Below are positions 19,627 to 29,508 of a DNA stretch of 64,000 bases, piece after piece. This DNA comes from Pseudomonadota bacterium (GTDB taxonomy: Bacteria > Pseudomonadota > Alphaproteobacteria > Dongiales > Dongiaceae): contig JAJYUT010000003.1 of assembly GCA_021792365.1 (NCBI GenBank), positions 310,001-374,000 on the forward strand. The letters run 5' to 3'. The notes under the pieces were generated by a model. That model did not search any database. It was not told the DNA's origin and was given only the letters and a program-made list of their open reading frames with translations. Made by a program: the position numbers and the translations under genes. Positions within the stretch are counted from its first letter, which is position 1. Every line of letters starts with the position of its first letter.

Positions 19627-22059
19627 GTGGCGGCGAAGCGGCGCGGACTGACCGACATTGTTATGAGCGGGCTGCTGGCAGCCTTGTGCGCCGGCCTGGT
19701 TGGCTGGCCGCAGCAGGCCATGGCCGAGGAGCAGGTCGAGGAGCTCAAGAGCGAGTTCAGGCCGACCCTGCCGAAGGCCATGGAACCAAAGGGCGTGGAA
19801 CTGAAGAGCGAGTTCCGGCCGCGCGCCGCGCCTACAAGCGAAGCCAGTCCCGCCACCGAGCTCAAGAGCGAGTTCAAGCCCGGCACGCGGCCTGTCCAGC
19901 GCCCGCCGGCGGCGGGCAGGCCGGCCGAGGCCGGCGAGCAGATCATCAATCTGACGGCCGACGAGGTCGGTCATGACGAGAATCTCGGGATCTTCGTCGC
20001 ACGCGGCAATGTCGAGATCCTGCGCGAGGGCAGGATCGTCAAGGCGGACGTCGTCACCTACAACGAGCGCACCGAGCGCATCACGGCCGCCGGCAACGTC
20101 GTGCTGATCGAGCCGGACGGCGACGTGCAGTTCGCGACCTATGCCGACGTCACCGATGACGTGAAGGAGGGCATTCTCTACGACTTCCGCATGCTCATGA
20201 AGGACTATGCGCGGCTGGCCGCGAACCGCGCCTATCGCGTCGAGCAGGACACCAAGGAGGTCCTGCGCAAGGGCGTCTATACCCCTTGCGCGCCATGCGC
20301 GGAGGACCCTTCACGCGCCCCCCTGTGGCAGGTGAAGGCCTATTCCGCGACCCGCGACAAGGTGAAGAAGACCATCACCTATCACGATGCCTGGCTGGAG
20401 ATGTTCGGCGTGCCGGTGCTGTACACGCCCTGGTTCCGCCACCCGGATTTCGACGTCGACCGGCAGAGCGGCATGCTGACGCCGGAGCTCCACTTCTCGA
20501 GCAAGAACGGGCTGCAGCTCTCGACCCCCTACTATCACGTCCTCGGACCGGACAAGGACATCACCTTCACGCCGATCTTGACCTTGGGCGGCGAAGACCA
20601 GGACCGCCCGGGCGGCGTCGCGATGCTCGAATACCGCCAGCGCGTGGTCGACGGCCGGTTCCGGCTCGAGGGATCGGGAACCGTCGAGAACCGCGAGAGC
20701 GACGAGCGGCGAGAGGAAGAGCGCCGCCTGATCACCAATGGATTCCGCGGCCATGTCGAAGGCGACGGCCTGTTCGACATCGACGAGAACTGGCGCACCG
20801 GATTCGATTTCAAGGCCGCCACCGACAAGACCTACCTCAGGCGTTTCCATCTCGGCTCGCGCGATATCCTCACCCAGACGGCCTATCTCGAGGGCTTCTT
20901 CGGGCGGTCCTTTGCGGAGGCGCAGGCCTACGTCTTCCGGACCACGGACGATGACATCGAGAACGAAGAGCTGCCGATCATCGCGCCGATGCTGGACTAC
21001 AACTTCGTCGGAGAGCCCGGCGTCGCCGGCGGCTATTGGGGGATGGACGCCAATTTCATGAACCTGCGCCGCCTAGAGGGGCGCGAGGTCGTGCGCCTCG
21101 CCGCCAACCCCTACTGGACGCTGCCCTATACCAGCGCGCTGGGCGACATGTACCGGCTGACATTGCAGATGCCCATGACCCTCCACTCGGTGCATGAGGT
21201 CGATCCCGACAGCGATGACCGCGACCCGAGCGGCGGCACGTTCGACGGCACGCTCGTGCGCGTGCTGCCCAAGGCGAGCTTCGATTGGCGCTATCCCTTC
21301 ATCCGCCCCAGCACCACCTTCACGCAGGTCATCGAGCCGATGGTGCAGGTGGTCGGCGCGCCCGACATGGGCAACACCGGCAAGATCCCCAACGAGGACA
21401 GCCGCGCCTTCGAGCTGGACGACACCAACATCTTTCTCGCGGACCGGTTCGCGGGACTCGATCGGAAGGATGCCGGCTCGCGCGCCACCTACGGCGCGCA
21501 GTGGTCGGGCTATGCGCCGGGTGGCGGCTATGCGAACGTCTTCCTGGGCCAGAGCTTCCAGTTCGAGCACGACGAGAACGACGAGTTCCGGACCGGCACC
21601 GGCATCGATGACGACCTGACCGACGTGGTCGGCCGTCTCCAGGCCCGCCCGATCAGGGGGCTCGACCTCAGCTACCGCTTCCGCTTCGATGTGGAGGATA
21701 CGAGCTTCCAGCGCCACGAGGCGCGGGCCAGCCATTTCAATCGCTATTTTTCCGTGTCCGGCGCCTACGCCTTCATCGCGTCCGACGGCATCGAGTTCGA
21801 AGATCGCGAACAAGTGAGCGGCTATGTGCGGGCCAACCTGTCCGACTACTGGTCGGTCAACGCCAGATCGGCCTATGATCTGGAGCGCGAGCGCCTGCTG
21901 TCGATTGGCGGCGGGCTCAGGTACCTCGACGAATGCTTTGACCTGGGCTTCAGCATCTCCTATGTCCCGGGAGGGGACGCAGAGGAATCCGAAGGCGAGG
22001 TGAACGCCCTCTTCACGATAAACTTCAGGAACCTGGGCGGCCTCGATATACCCTACTGA
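19627..22059 (+). CDS. lptD: LPS-assembly outer-membrane protein LptD
   Basis: This 810-aa protein forms the barrel that inserts lipopolysaccharide into the outer leaflet. A Sec signal peptide ends near AMA (33). An OstA/LptA-like beta-jellyroll follows (about 105-230: NLTADEVGHDENLGIFVARG, VEILREGRIVKADVVTYNE), then the barrel (GVYTPCAPC, FGVPVLYTPWFRHPDF). Cys pairs fit the LptD disulfides. Three copies of ELKSEF(R/K)P lie at residues 39-44, 58-63 and 78-83, right after the signal peptide. The GTG start at 19627 is weakly supported; ATG 19663 would shorten the signal peptide. surA and rsmA follow. Confidence 0.94.
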   Translation: MAAKRRGLTDIVMSGLLAALCAGLVGWPQQAMAEEQVEELKSEFRPTLPKAMEPKGVELKSEFRPRAAPTSEASPATELKSEFKPGTRPVQRPPAAGRPAEAGEQIINLTADEVGHDENLGIFVARGNVEILREGRIVKADVVTYNERTERITAAGNVVLIEPDGDVQFATYADVTDDVKEGILYDFRMLMKDYARLAANRAYRVEQDTKEVLRKGVYTPCAPCAEDPSRAPLWQVKAYSATRDKVKKTITYHDAWLEMFGVPVLYTPWFRHPDFDVDRQSGMLTPELHFSSKNGLQLSTPYYHVLGPDKDITFTPILTLGGEDQDRPGGVAMLEYRQRVVDGRFRLEGSGTVENRESDERREEERRLITNGFRGHVEGDGLFDIDENWRTGFDFKAATDKTYLRRFHLGSRDILTQTAYLEGFFGRSFAEAQAYVFRTTDDDIENEELPIIAPMLDYNFVGEPGVAGGYWGMDANFMNLRRLEGREVVRLAANPYWTLPYTSALGDMYRLTLQMPMTLHSVHEVDPDSDDRDPSGGTFDGTLVRVLPKASFDWRYPFIRPSTTFTQVIEPMVQVVGAPDMGNTGKIPNEDSRAFELDDTNIFLADRFAGLDRKDAGSRATYGAQWSGYAPGGGYANVFLGQSFQFEHDENDEFRTGTGIDDDLTDVVGRLQARPIRGLDLSYRFRFDVEDTSFQRHEARASHFNRYFSVSGAYAFIASDGIEFEDREQVSGYVRANLSDYWSVNARSAYDLERERLLSIGGGLRYLDECFDLGFSISYVPGGDAEESEGEVNALFTINFRNLGGLDIPY

Positions 22060-22072
22060 GTTTGAGAGTGCG

Positions 22073-23377
22073 ATGCCGATGTCGAATGCCACGATCTTGA
22101 AGCCGCTGCGCCGCGCGGTGGCCGGCCTGGTCCTGTTGGGCGTTTGCCTGGCGGGCGGTGCCCCCATGCCCGCGCAGGCCCAGGACCAGCTCCGCATCGC
22201 CGCCGTGGTCAATGACGAAATCATCAGCGAGCTCGACGTCTACATGCGCATGAGGATGGCCATGCTGTCGGCCCGCCTCCAGGACACGGAAGAGACGCGC
22301 CAGCGCCTCCTGCCCCAGGTGCTGCGCAACCTGATCGACGACCGGCTGAAGCTGCAGGAAGCCAAGCGCGCCGGTATCCGGGTCAACCCCGCCGATGTCG
22401 AGCGGCGGATCGACCGGCTGGCCGAGCGCAACAGCATGACGCGCGCGGAGCTGGAAACCTTCCTGCAGTCGAACGGTGTCCTGGTGGACGCGATCGCGGA
22501 CCAGATCACCGCTGAGTTGAGCTGGGTGCGGCTCGTCCAGCGCACCCTGCGCCCGCGCATCGTCATCGCCGACCAGGAGATCGACGAGGAGGCGGCGCGC
22601 ATCCAGGCGACGCAGGGCCAGACGGAGTACAAGATGCACCAGATGTTCCTGGCGGTCGACGCGCCCAACCAGGAAGCTGCGGTGCGCGATGCCGCCGGGC
22701 GACTGATCGAGCAATTGCGCGCCGGAGCGGATTTCGAATCCCTGGCGCAGGAGTTCTCGCAGGACGAGGGCGCGCTCAAGGGCGGCAATTGGGGCTGGAT
22801 GCGGCTGGACCAGATGGAGCCCGCCATCGCCAGGGAGATACAGGCGGCGCCCGCCGGGCAGGTCGTCGGGCCGGTGCGCGGAACCGGCGGCTATTACATC
22901 GCCCTTGCCAGGGAGACCCGCGTCTCCGGCTCGGGCGATACCACCGGCGCGGGCAGCGTCACCTTGAAGCAGATTCTCTGGTCGCTTCCGCCGAACGCGG
23001 CGGAAAGCGAGATCAACCGCGCCATCTCGCAGGCCAATACGGTTGCCGGCCGGATCGAGAGCTGCGAGCAGATGGCCGACGTGGCGGCCGAGGCGACCCC
23101 GGGCGTCTATCGCGAGCTTGGCAGCGTGCCGGTCAACGACCTGCCGGAGCAGGTGCAGACCGTGGCGATCAACCAGCCCGTCGACGTGCCGTCTTCTCCC
23201 ATCCGCACCAGCCAGGGCGTCGGCGTCTATCTCATCTGCGCGCGACAGGGCAGCGACGAAGGCAGCCAGTCGCGCACCGCCATCGCCGACCGGCTGGGAT
23301 TGCAGCGCCTGGAGACCCTCGCGCGCGGCTATCTCAGTGACCTGCGCCGCGCGGCGGTCATCGATATCCGGATGTAG
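22073..23377 (+). CDS. surA: Periplasmic chaperone/peptidyl-prolyl isomerase SurA
   Basis: This 434-aa protein escorts outer-membrane proteins such as LptD to the BAM complex. A signal peptide ends at PAQAQD (about residue 36). The SurA N-domain has [15 protein letters not shown] and [18 protein letters not shown] parvulin domain follows ([13 protein letters not shown]... [16 protein letters not shown]). A second, weaker parvulin-like region lies near the C-terminus. It starts 13 nt after lptD and ends just before rsmA; pdxA, often found between them, is absent here. Confidence 0.93.
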   Translation: MPMSNATILKPLRRAVAGLVLLGVCLAGGAPMPAQAQDQLRIAAVVNDEIISELDVYMRMRMAMLSARLQDTEETRQRLLPQVLRNLIDDRLKLQEAKRAGIRVNPADVERRIDRLAERNSMTRAELETFLQSNGVLVDAIADQITAELSWVRLVQRTLRPRIVIADQEIDEEAARIQATQGQTEYKMHQMFLAVDAPNQEAAVRDAAGRLIEQLRAGADFESLAQEFSQDEGALKGGNWGWMRLDQMEPAIAREIQAAPAGQVVGPVRGTGGYYIALARETRVSGSGDTTGAGSVTLKQILWSLPPNAAESEINRAISQANTVAGRIESCEQMADVAAEATPGVYRELGSVPVNDLPEQVQTVAINQPVDVPSSPIRTSQGVGVYLICARQGSDEGSQSRTAIADRLGLQRLETLARGYLSDLRRAAVIDIRM

Positions 23378-23382
23378 GAGTG

Positions 23383-24219
23383 ATGGCCGCCGACGGCCTG
23401 CCGCCGCTGCGCGAAGTGATCGCGAAATACGACCTGGCGGCGCGCCGCGCGCTGGGCCAGAACTTCCTGCTCGATCTCAATCTCACCGGCAAGATCGCGC
23501 GTGCCGCCGGCGACCTGACGGTCGGCACCACCATCGAGATCGGCCCCGGCCCCGGCGGCTTGACGCGGGCATTGCTCACCCATGGCGCGCGCGAGGTGAT
23601 CGCGATCGAGCGCGACGCGCGCTGCCTCGGCGCGCTCGCGGAGATCGCCGCCGCCTATCCCGGGCGGCTCACCATCATCGAAGGGGACGCGCTCGCGACG
23701 GACTGCGCCAAGCTGGGCGGCGCGCCCCGCCGCATCGTGGCCAACCTGCCGTACAACATCGCCACGCCTCTGATCATCAAGTGGCTTCAGCAGGGCGCCG
23801 CTTTCGTGTCCCTGACAGTGATGCTGCAGAAGGAGGTAGCGGACCGCCTGATCGCCGCACCGCGCAGCAAGGACTACGGACGCCTCAGCGTGCTCACGCA
23901 ATTTCTCGCCAAGCCGCGCCGCGTGTTCGACCTGCCGCCGAGCGCCTTCGTGCCGTCCCCGAAGGTCACCTCCACGGTGGTCGAGATACTGCCGCTGGCC
24001 GAGCCGGCCTTTCCTGCTCGCCTTGCCGACCTCGAGCGCGTGACCCAGGCCGCCTTCGGCCAACGCCGCAAGATGCTGCGCCAATCCCTGCGCAGTCTGG
24101 GCGGCGATGCCGAAGCGCTGCTGGCGGCTACCGAAATCCCGCCGACCGCGCGCGCGGAGGAACTGACGGTGGCGCAATTCGCGGCATTGGCGCGGGCATT
24201 GGAGCGGCAGAGGACCTAG
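23383..24219 (+). CDS. rsmA: 16S rRNA dimethyladenosine transferase (RsmA/KsgA)
   Basis: This 278-aa enzyme dimethylates two adenines in the 3' hairpin of 16S rRNA late in 30S assembly. The SAM motifs are clear: [30 protein letters not shown] and the catalytic [13 protein letters not shown]. The C-terminal helical domain ends with [13 protein letters not shown] 23383 is close to GGAG (23377-23380); GTG 23380 is an alternative start. It is the last gene of the lptD-surA-rsmA group and is convergent with gmk. Confidence 0.96.
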   Translation: MAADGLPPLREVIAKYDLAARRALGQNFLLDLNLTGKIARAAGDLTVGTTIEIGPGPGGLTRALLTHGAREVIAIERDARCLGALAEIAAAYPGRLTIIEGDALATDCAKLGGAPRRIVANLPYNIATPLIIKWLQQGAAFVSLTVMLQKEVADRLIAAPRSKDYGRLSVLTQFLAKPRRVFDLPPSAFVPSPKVTSTVVEILPLAEPAFPARLADLERVTQAAFGQRRKMLRQSLRSLGGDAEALLAATEIPPTARAEELTVAQFAALARALERQRT

Positions 24220-24299
24220 AGCTGGGTCCAGGTTCGCTACGCCCCCTTGTCATCCCAGGAAGGGCTTTGCCATGATGAAAGCCGCGAAGCGCGTCTGCG

Positions 24300-24962
24300 C
24301 TACGCGCCTTCGCGCAGCCCCTTCACGAACTCGGCGAGACCGATCTGACGGTGGCGCTTCAGCCGCTCGGCCAGCAGGATGGCGCGCACCCGCTGGATGC
24401 TGGTCTCCAGGTCGTCATTCACGATGATGTAGTCATACTCGGCCCAGTGGCTCATCTCGTCGGCGGCCTTGGCCATCCGGCGCGCGACGACATCCGCGCT
24501 GTCCTGGGCGCGGGTCTTCAGGCGCTGCTCCAACGTGGCGATCGAGGGCGGCAGGATGAAGACACTGACGAGATCATCGCGCGTCGCCTGGGCAAGCTGC
24601 TGCGTGCCTTGCCAGTCGATGTCGAACAGCACGTCGCGCCCGGCGGCCAGCCATTGCTCGACCGGCGCGCGCGGCGTGCCGTATTGGTGATCGAACACCT
24701 TGGCATATTCCAGAAAAGCGCTCTCCGCGATCATGCGATCGAACGTGGCGTGATCCACGAATTGATAGTCAGCGCCATCCTTCTCGCCCGGCCGCATCGG
24801 CCGCGTGGTGGCGGAGATCGAGAGCACGAGGCTGGTCTCGATACCGAGCAGCCGGCGCGAGATCGTGGTCTTGCCAGCGCCCGACGGCGAGGAGAGCACC
24901 AGCATGAGGCCGCGCCGCCTGATCTCGACCGGTCCCGCTGGCTTCGCCCTCTCGAACGTCAT
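24300..24962 (-). CDS. gmk: Guanylate kinase
   Basis: This 220-aa enzyme converts GMP to GDP. It has a P-loop (SSPSGAGKTTISRRLL), the GMP-binding region (SISATTRPMRPGEKDGADYQFV, ESAFLEYAKVFDHQYGTPR) and the lid DDLVSVFILPPS. It lies 17 nt after yicC, a common pair. A GC-rich imperfect hairpin overlaps its stop codon (about 24286-24315), without a T-run. Confidence 0.96.
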   Translation of the reverse strand: MTFERAKPAGPVEIRRRGLMLVLSSPSGAGKTTISRRLLGIETSLVLSISATTRPMRPGEKDGADYQFVDHATFDRMIAESAFLEYAKVFDHQYGTPRAPVEQWLAAGRDVLFDIDWQGTQQLAQATRDDLVSVFILPPSIATLEQRLKTRAQDSADVVARRMAKAADEMSHWAEYDYIIVNDDLETSIQRVRAILLAERLKRHRQIGLAEFVKGLREGA

Positions 24963-24979
24963 GACGTGGAATCCCCGAT

Positions 24980-25867
24980 CTACTCGATATTCTGCGCCTG
25001 CTCGCGCAACTGTTCGATGGCTGCCTTAAGCTCGATGCCGATATTGGTCAAGGCCAGATCATCGGCCTTGGAGCACAGCGTGTTGGCCTCGCGATTGAAC
25101 TCCTGGCACAGGAAATCGAGGCGCCGCCCGATGGCGCCGCCCTGGTCCAGCAGACCGCACACTGCCGCGACATGGGCGTTGAGACGGTCCAGTTCCTCCC
25201 GCACATCCGCCTTGGCGGCGAGCAGCGCGACCTCCTGGGCGAGCCGCTCCTCCGGCAAGGTGACCACCGGCGGCAGCAGCTCCGCGATCTGCCTCGCGAG
25301 GCGCTCGCGCAAAGCGGCCGGCTGTGCCGCCGCGCTGTTCGCGGCCGCCTTGCCCAGCCGCTCGATCTCGGCCAGATGCTGGCGCGTGATGGCGGCGAGC
25401 TTTGTGCCCTCCTCGAGCCGCGCCTGCTGAAGGTCGGCGAGGCAAGCGATGAAGTCCTTCTGCATCGCCTGGATGCGCCGCTCCATGACCTCCGGCGCGA
25501 CCTGCTGCTCCTCCACTTCCAGCACGCCCTTGAGCCCGATGAGCCCGTCCAGCCGCGGCGGCGCCGCATCGATCCTGCCCTTGAGTCCTTCGAGCAGGCG
25601 GCCGAGCTGCTCGAGCGCCGCTTCGTTGATCCGGAAGGCCGGGACGGCCTGCTTGTCGTCGGCCGTCAGCGTGATGGAGAGATTGCCGCGCTTCAGCCGT
25701 TCGGCGCAGGCGGCGCGCACAAATCCGTCGAGCGCATCGAGACCGGCGGGAAGCCGGCAGCGCACCTCAAGGTTGCGGCCATTCACGCATTTCAGCTCCC
25801 ACGCCCAGAGGAAATCCTCGAGCGACCCCTGGCGGCGGGCGAATCCAGTCATGCTGGCAATGGTCAC
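24980..25867 (-). CDS. yicC: YicC family endoribonuclease
   Basis: This 295-aa protein begins SMTGFARRQG, the family N-terminus. It contains WELKCVNGRNLEVRCRLP (the conserved K-x-V-N-x-R-x-L motif) and ends with the DUF1732 part (GRRLDFLCQEFNREANTLCSKADD). YicC proteins are RNases implicated in small-RNA decay. GTG 25867 has AAAGGA 6 nt upstream; the ATG at 25909 would run into the divergent promoter. It is cotranscribed with gmk and is divergent from an SDR gene. Confidence 0.92.
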   Translation of the reverse strand: MTIASMTGFARRQGSLEDFLWAWELKCVNGRNLEVRCRLPAGLDALDGFVRAACAERLKRGNLSITLTADDKQAVPAFRINEAALEQLGRLLEGLKGRIDAAPPRLDGLIGLKGVLEVEEQQVAPEVMERRIQAMQKDFIACLADLQQARLEEGTKLAAITRQHLAEIERLGKAAANSAAAQPAALRERLARQIAELLPPVVTLPEERLAQEVALLAAKADVREELDRLNAHVAAVCGLLDQGGAIGRRLDFLCQEFNREANTLCSKADDLALTNIGIELKAAIEQLREQAQNIE

Positions 25868-25944
25868 GCGCGTTCCTTTCGGCGATGAGCTTCCGGCATC
25901 TTCCGGCAAGCCGCCGCCTCTGGCAAGGTGAGGCGGGGGGACTC

Positions 25945-26712
25945 ATGCCGAACACGGAACCAGCGCATATCCTCATCACCGGCGCCAGCTCCGGCATCGG
26001 CGCCGCGCTGGCGCTGGCTTATGCCCGGCCCGGCGCGCATTTGTCGCTCGGCGGCCGCAGCCGGGAGCGGCTGGCCGGGATCGCGGCGCAGGCGAGCGCG
26101 CGCGGCGCCAGCACGTCCAGCGACGCCATCGACGTGTGCGATCGCGAGGCGGTGGCCGATTGGGTGCTGGCGGCGGAGAGCCGCGCGCCCCTGGACCTCG
26201 TCATCGCCAATGCCGGGATATCGGGCGGCACGCATGGCGGGCCGGAAAACGCGGAGCAGACCCGCGCGATCTTCGCCGTCAATCTCGACGGCGTGCTCAA
26301 CGTGACGCTGCCGATCATCCCGCGCATGATTTCGCGCAAGAGCGGCCAGATCGCCATCATCTCCTCGCTCGCCGGCTATCGCGGCCTGCCGGGCGCGCCG
26401 GCCTATTGCGCCAGCAAGGCCGCGGTGCGCGCATGGGGCGAGGCCCTGCGCGCCGATCTCGCGCCCCATGGCGTCAAGGTGAACGTGGTGATGCCCGGCT
26501 TCATCAGGACGCCCATGACTGATGCGAACAACTTCCGCATGCCGTTCCTGATGACGGCGGAGAAGGCCGCCGCAATCATTCTGCGCGGCCTCGCCGCCGA
26601 CCGCGCCCGCATCTCCTTTCCGTTTCCGACGGCGTTCCTGGCGTGGCTCATGAGCGCGCTCTCGCCGGCGATCGCCGACCCGATCCTGAGAATGCTGCCG
26701 AAGAAGAATTGA
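25945..26712 (+). CDS. SDR family NAD(P)-dependent oxidoreductase
   Basis: This 255-aa classical short-chain dehydrogenase has TGASSGIG for cofactor binding, NAGISGG, the catalytic Ser in ISSLAGYRG and YCASK as the Tyr-Lys pair. The tail (FLAWLMSALSPAIADPILRML) is hydrophobic and may associate with the membrane. ATG 25945 follows GGGGGG. It is a lone plus-strand gene between the yicC and mltG minus-strand groups. The substrate is unknown. Confidence 0.9.
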   Translation: MPNTEPAHILITGASSGIGAALALAYARPGAHLSLGGRSRERLAGIAAQASARGASTSSDAIDVCDREAVADWVLAAESRAPLDLVIANAGISGGTHGGPENAEQTRAIFAVNLDGVLNVTLPIIPRMISRKSGQIAIISSLAGYRGLPGAPAYCASKAAVRAWGEALRADLAPHGVKVNVVMPGFIRTPMTDANNFRMPFLMTAEKAAAIILRGLAADRARISFPFPTAFLAWLMSALSPAIADPILRMLPKKN

Positions 26713-26721
26713 TGGACGCCG

Positions 26722-27705
26722 CTACTGCTGCGCCTTCTGGATCTTGCGCCAGTTGGCGACGTTCCTGTTGTGCTCGTCGAGCGTGGTGGCGAAGGCGTGG
26801 CCGCCGGTGCCGTCGGCGACGAAGTAGAGTTCCTTGTGCGACATCGGCTGCAGCACGGCGCGCAACGCGTCGCGGCCGGGATTGGCGATCGGGCCGGGCG
26901 GCACGCCCTTCACCAGATAGGTGTTGTAGGGGCTGTCGACCTTGAGATCGTCATAGGTGAGGGCGCGGTCCAGCTTCCGCGCGCCGAGCGTGACGGCAAA
27001 GATCACCGTCGGGTCGGATTGCAGCGGCATGCCCTTCCTGAGGCGGTTGTAGAACACGCCGGCGATCCGCGCTCGCTCGTCGGCCTTGGAGGTCTCCTTC
27101 TCCACCACCGAGGCCAGCGCAACCGCTTCCTCCGGTGTCTCGACGAGGATGTTGCGGTCGCGCTTCTCCCATTCCTCAGCCAGCGCCTGGTCCATGGCCT
27201 CGCGCATGCGCGTGATGACCGAGGCGCGGCTCTCCCCGCGCAGGAACTGATAGGTTTCCGGCAGCAGCGTGCCTTCCGCCGGCCGCTCCGGCGGCAGCAG
27301 CCCGTCGAGCAGCGGCTCGGAGGACACCAGTTCAAGCACCTCGCGCACCGTCAGCCCTTCCGGAATGGTCAGGCGGTGGGTGATCGACTTGCCGGCGATC
27401 ATGATTCCCATCGCCCCGTTGGCGCTGACGCCCTTGGGAAAGACGTATTCCCCGGCCCTGAGCGGCTTGCCTTCGGAGAGCAGCCGGACGCCGAGTTGGA
27501 AGATGCGCGCGTCCTCGATCACGTTCTCGGTCTTGAGCAGTCCGGCGATCTCGGCGACGCCGCTGCCTTTCGGGATCACCAGGGTCGTATCCTCGGTAGA
27601 GGGGCCGGCGCCGGTGAAGCCGGCATAAAGGTAATAGGCGATGCCGAGCGCCGCGACGGTCGCGATGCCGAGCAGGCCGCAGGTGATGTTGAGGAGCCGA
27701 CGCAT
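26722..27705 (-). CDS. mltG: Endolytic murein transglycosylase
   Basis: This 327-aa inner-membrane enzyme cuts nascent peptidoglycan strands. One N-terminal TM segment (LLGIATVAALGIAYYLYAGF) is followed by a LysM-like region (LVIPKGSGVAEIAGLLKTENVI) and the YceG catalytic domain. The catalytic Glu is in ALASVVEKETSKADER. RIAGVFYNRLRKGMPLQSDPTVIF is diagnostic. It follows fabF by 25 nt, a usual alphaproteobacterial order. Confidence 0.95.
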   Translation of the reverse strand: MRRLLNITCGLLGIATVAALGIAYYLYAGFTGAGPSTEDTTLVIPKGSGVAEIAGLLKTENVIEDARIFQLGVRLLSEGKPLRAGEYVFPKGVSANGAMGIMIAGKSITHRLTIPEGLTVREVLELVSSEPLLDGLLPPERPAEGTLLPETYQFLRGESRASVITRMREAMDQALAEEWEKRDRNILVETPEEAVALASVVEKETSKADERARIAGVFYNRLRKGMPLQSDPTVIFAVTLGARKLDRALTYDDLKVDSPYNTYLVKGVPPGPIANPGRDALRAVLQPMSHKELYFVADGTGGHAFATTLDEHNRNVANWRKIQKAQQ

Positions 27706-27730
27706 CTTCTGCCTGCTCCCGCCCTGCCCG

Positions 27731-28993
27731 CTATTGGAGCGGCGTGAAGATCAGGCTGGCGTTGGTGCCGCCGAACCCGAACGAGTTCGACAGTGCGGCG
27801 CGGATCTTGCGCGGCTTGGCCTGCTTGGGCGCGAGGTCGATGTCGCAGCCTTCCGACGGGTTCTCGAGGTTGAGGGTCGGCGGCGCCACCTGGTCGCGGA
27901 TCGCGAGGATGGAGAAGATCGCCTCCACCGCACCGGCCGCGCCCAGCAGATGGCCGGTCGCCGACTTGGTCGAGGACATGGTGAGCTTGTAGGCCTGATT
28001 GCCGAACAGGCGCTTCACCGCGCCCAGCTCGATCTCGTCGCCAAGCGGAGTCGAGGTGCCGTGCGCGTTGACGTAGTCGATATCCTCGACGTTCAGCTCG
28101 GCGCGCTTCAGCGCCATCTGCATGCAGCGATAGCCGCCATCGCCGTTCTCCGACGGCGCGGTGATGTGATAGGCATCGCCCGACAGGCCATAGCCCCTCA
28201 CCTCGGCATAGATCTTCGCGCCGCGCTTCTTCGCGTGCTCCAGTTCCTCCAGCACCACCACGCCGGCGCCTTCGCCCATGACGAAGCCGTCGCGGTCCTT
28301 GTCCCACGGGCGCGAGGCCTCGGTCGGCCGGTCGTTGAAGCCGGTCGAGAGCGCGCGCGACGCCGCGAAGCCGGCGATGCCCAGGCGGCTGATGGTCGCT
28401 TCCGCGCCGCCCGCGACCATCACGTCCGCGTCACCCAAGGCGATCAGGCGCCCGGCATCGCCCAGCGCATGGCTGCCGGTCGCGCAGGCCGTGACGACCG
28501 CGTGGTTGGGCCCGCGGAAGCCGTATTTGATGGAGACATGGCCGGAGGCGAGGTTGATGAGGCAGGAAGGGATGAAGAACGGCGAGATGCGCCGCGGCCC
28601 CTTCTCCTTCAGCGTGATCGACGCCTCGTAGATGCCCTGCAACCCGCCGATGCCCGAGCCGATCAGCACGCCGGTGCGATTCTGGCCTTCCGCGTCGGTC
28701 GGCTTCCAGCCGGAATCCTCGACCGCCTGCTGCGCCGCCGCGATCGCCATGACGATGAAGGTGTCCATCTTCCGCTGGTCCTTCGGCGGCACGTAATCGT
28801 CGGCGTTGAACTTGCCGGAGGCGGTGGCGCCGCGCGGCACTTCACCCGCGATCTTGCACGGAAGGTCGGTCACGTCGCAGGACTGAACGCCGCTGATGCC
28901 GGACTCAGCTTTGAGAATGCGATTCCAGACGTTCTCCGCGCCCACGCCCAACGGCGAGACGATGCCCAAGCCTGTGACGACGACACGACGCAT
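27731..28993 (-). CDS. fabF: 3-oxoacyl-ACP synthase II
   Basis: This 420-aa condensing enzyme elongates acyl-ACP with malonyl-ACP. The catalytic triad is visible: Cys in VVTACATGSHALG, His in NAHGTSTPLGDEIE and His in KSATGHLLGAAG. The N-terminus RRVVVTGLGIVSPLG and C-terminus NSFGFGGTNASLIF fit the family. It follows acpP by about 95 nt in the fabD-fabG-acpP-fabF-mltG cluster. Confidence 0.97.
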   Translation of the reverse strand: MRRVVVTGLGIVSPLGVGAENVWNRILKAESGISGVQSCDVTDLPCKIAGEVPRGATASGKFNADDYVPPKDQRKMDTFIVMAIAAAQQAVEDSGWKPTDAEGQNRTGVLIGSGIGGLQGIYEASITLKEKGPRRISPFFIPSCLINLASGHVSIKYGFRGPNHAVVTACATGSHALGDAGRLIALGDADVMVAGGAEATISRLGIAGFAASRALSTGFNDRPTEASRPWDKDRDGFVMGEGAGVVVLEELEHAKKRGAKIYAEVRGYGLSGDAYHITAPSENGDGGYRCMQMALKRAELNVEDIDYVNAHGTSTPLGDEIELGAVKRLFGNQAYKLTMSSTKSATGHLLGAAGAVEAIFSILAIRDQVAPPTLNLENPSEGCDIDLAPKQAKPRKIRAALSNSFGFGGTNASLIFTPLQ

Positions 28994-29088
28994 GGTTGGC
29001 CTTCGTTCTATCCTGCGATTTCAGGGATGCGCGGCGAGCGCGGAAACCGCGCCACTCTCCGTCCGCTGACGCGCCCGGAGCCGATCGC

Positions 29089-29325
29089 TCAGCTCGCCTT
29101 CGACTTGATGTACTCGATCGCATCCTTGACGGTCTGGATCTTCTCGGCGGCATCGTCGGGAATCTCGCAGCCGAACTCTTCCTCGAACGCCATCACGAGC
29201 TCGACCGTATCCAGGCTGTCCGCGCCCAGATCGTCGATGAAGGACGCGGTGTCCGTGACCTTCGCCTCTTCGACCCCGAGGTGCTCGATCACGATCTTCT
29301 TAACCCGTTCGGCAATGTCGCTCAT
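29089..29325 (-). CDS. acpP: Acyl carrier protein
   Basis: This 78-aa acidic carrier holds growing fatty acids on a phosphopantetheine arm. The attachment site is the Ser of [14 protein letters not shown] 29325 has AAAGGAAA about 7 nt upstream and gives the normal length; extension to 29508 is unsupported. A 183-nt gap before the gene probably contains its own promoter, which would allow high ACP expression. Confidence 0.97.
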   Translation of the reverse strand: MSDIAERVKKIVIEHLGVEEAKVTDTASFIDDLGADSLDTVELVMAFEEEFGCEIPDDAAEKIQTVKDAIEYIKSKAS

Positions 29326-29508
29326 CGTTGTTTCCTTTTTTGATCGCCGTCCCCGTCCGGAGTCGGTCGAAAAGATGGCCGTCTGTTCCGCCGCACAATA
29401 CCACCGCGCCTTGGCTCCGAAAGCGACCTCCTGCGGCGGCGTTCGGGGGTCACTTAACATAGTTTGCCCGGCTTTGGCCAGAGCCGGGGTCGTTACCGAA
29501 AAACGCAA

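Noticed and set aside
24240-24262. GTCATCCCAGGAAGGG as another copy of the 1644-1765 repeat
   Set aside because: Only the first eight bases agree; the internal palindrome is missing.
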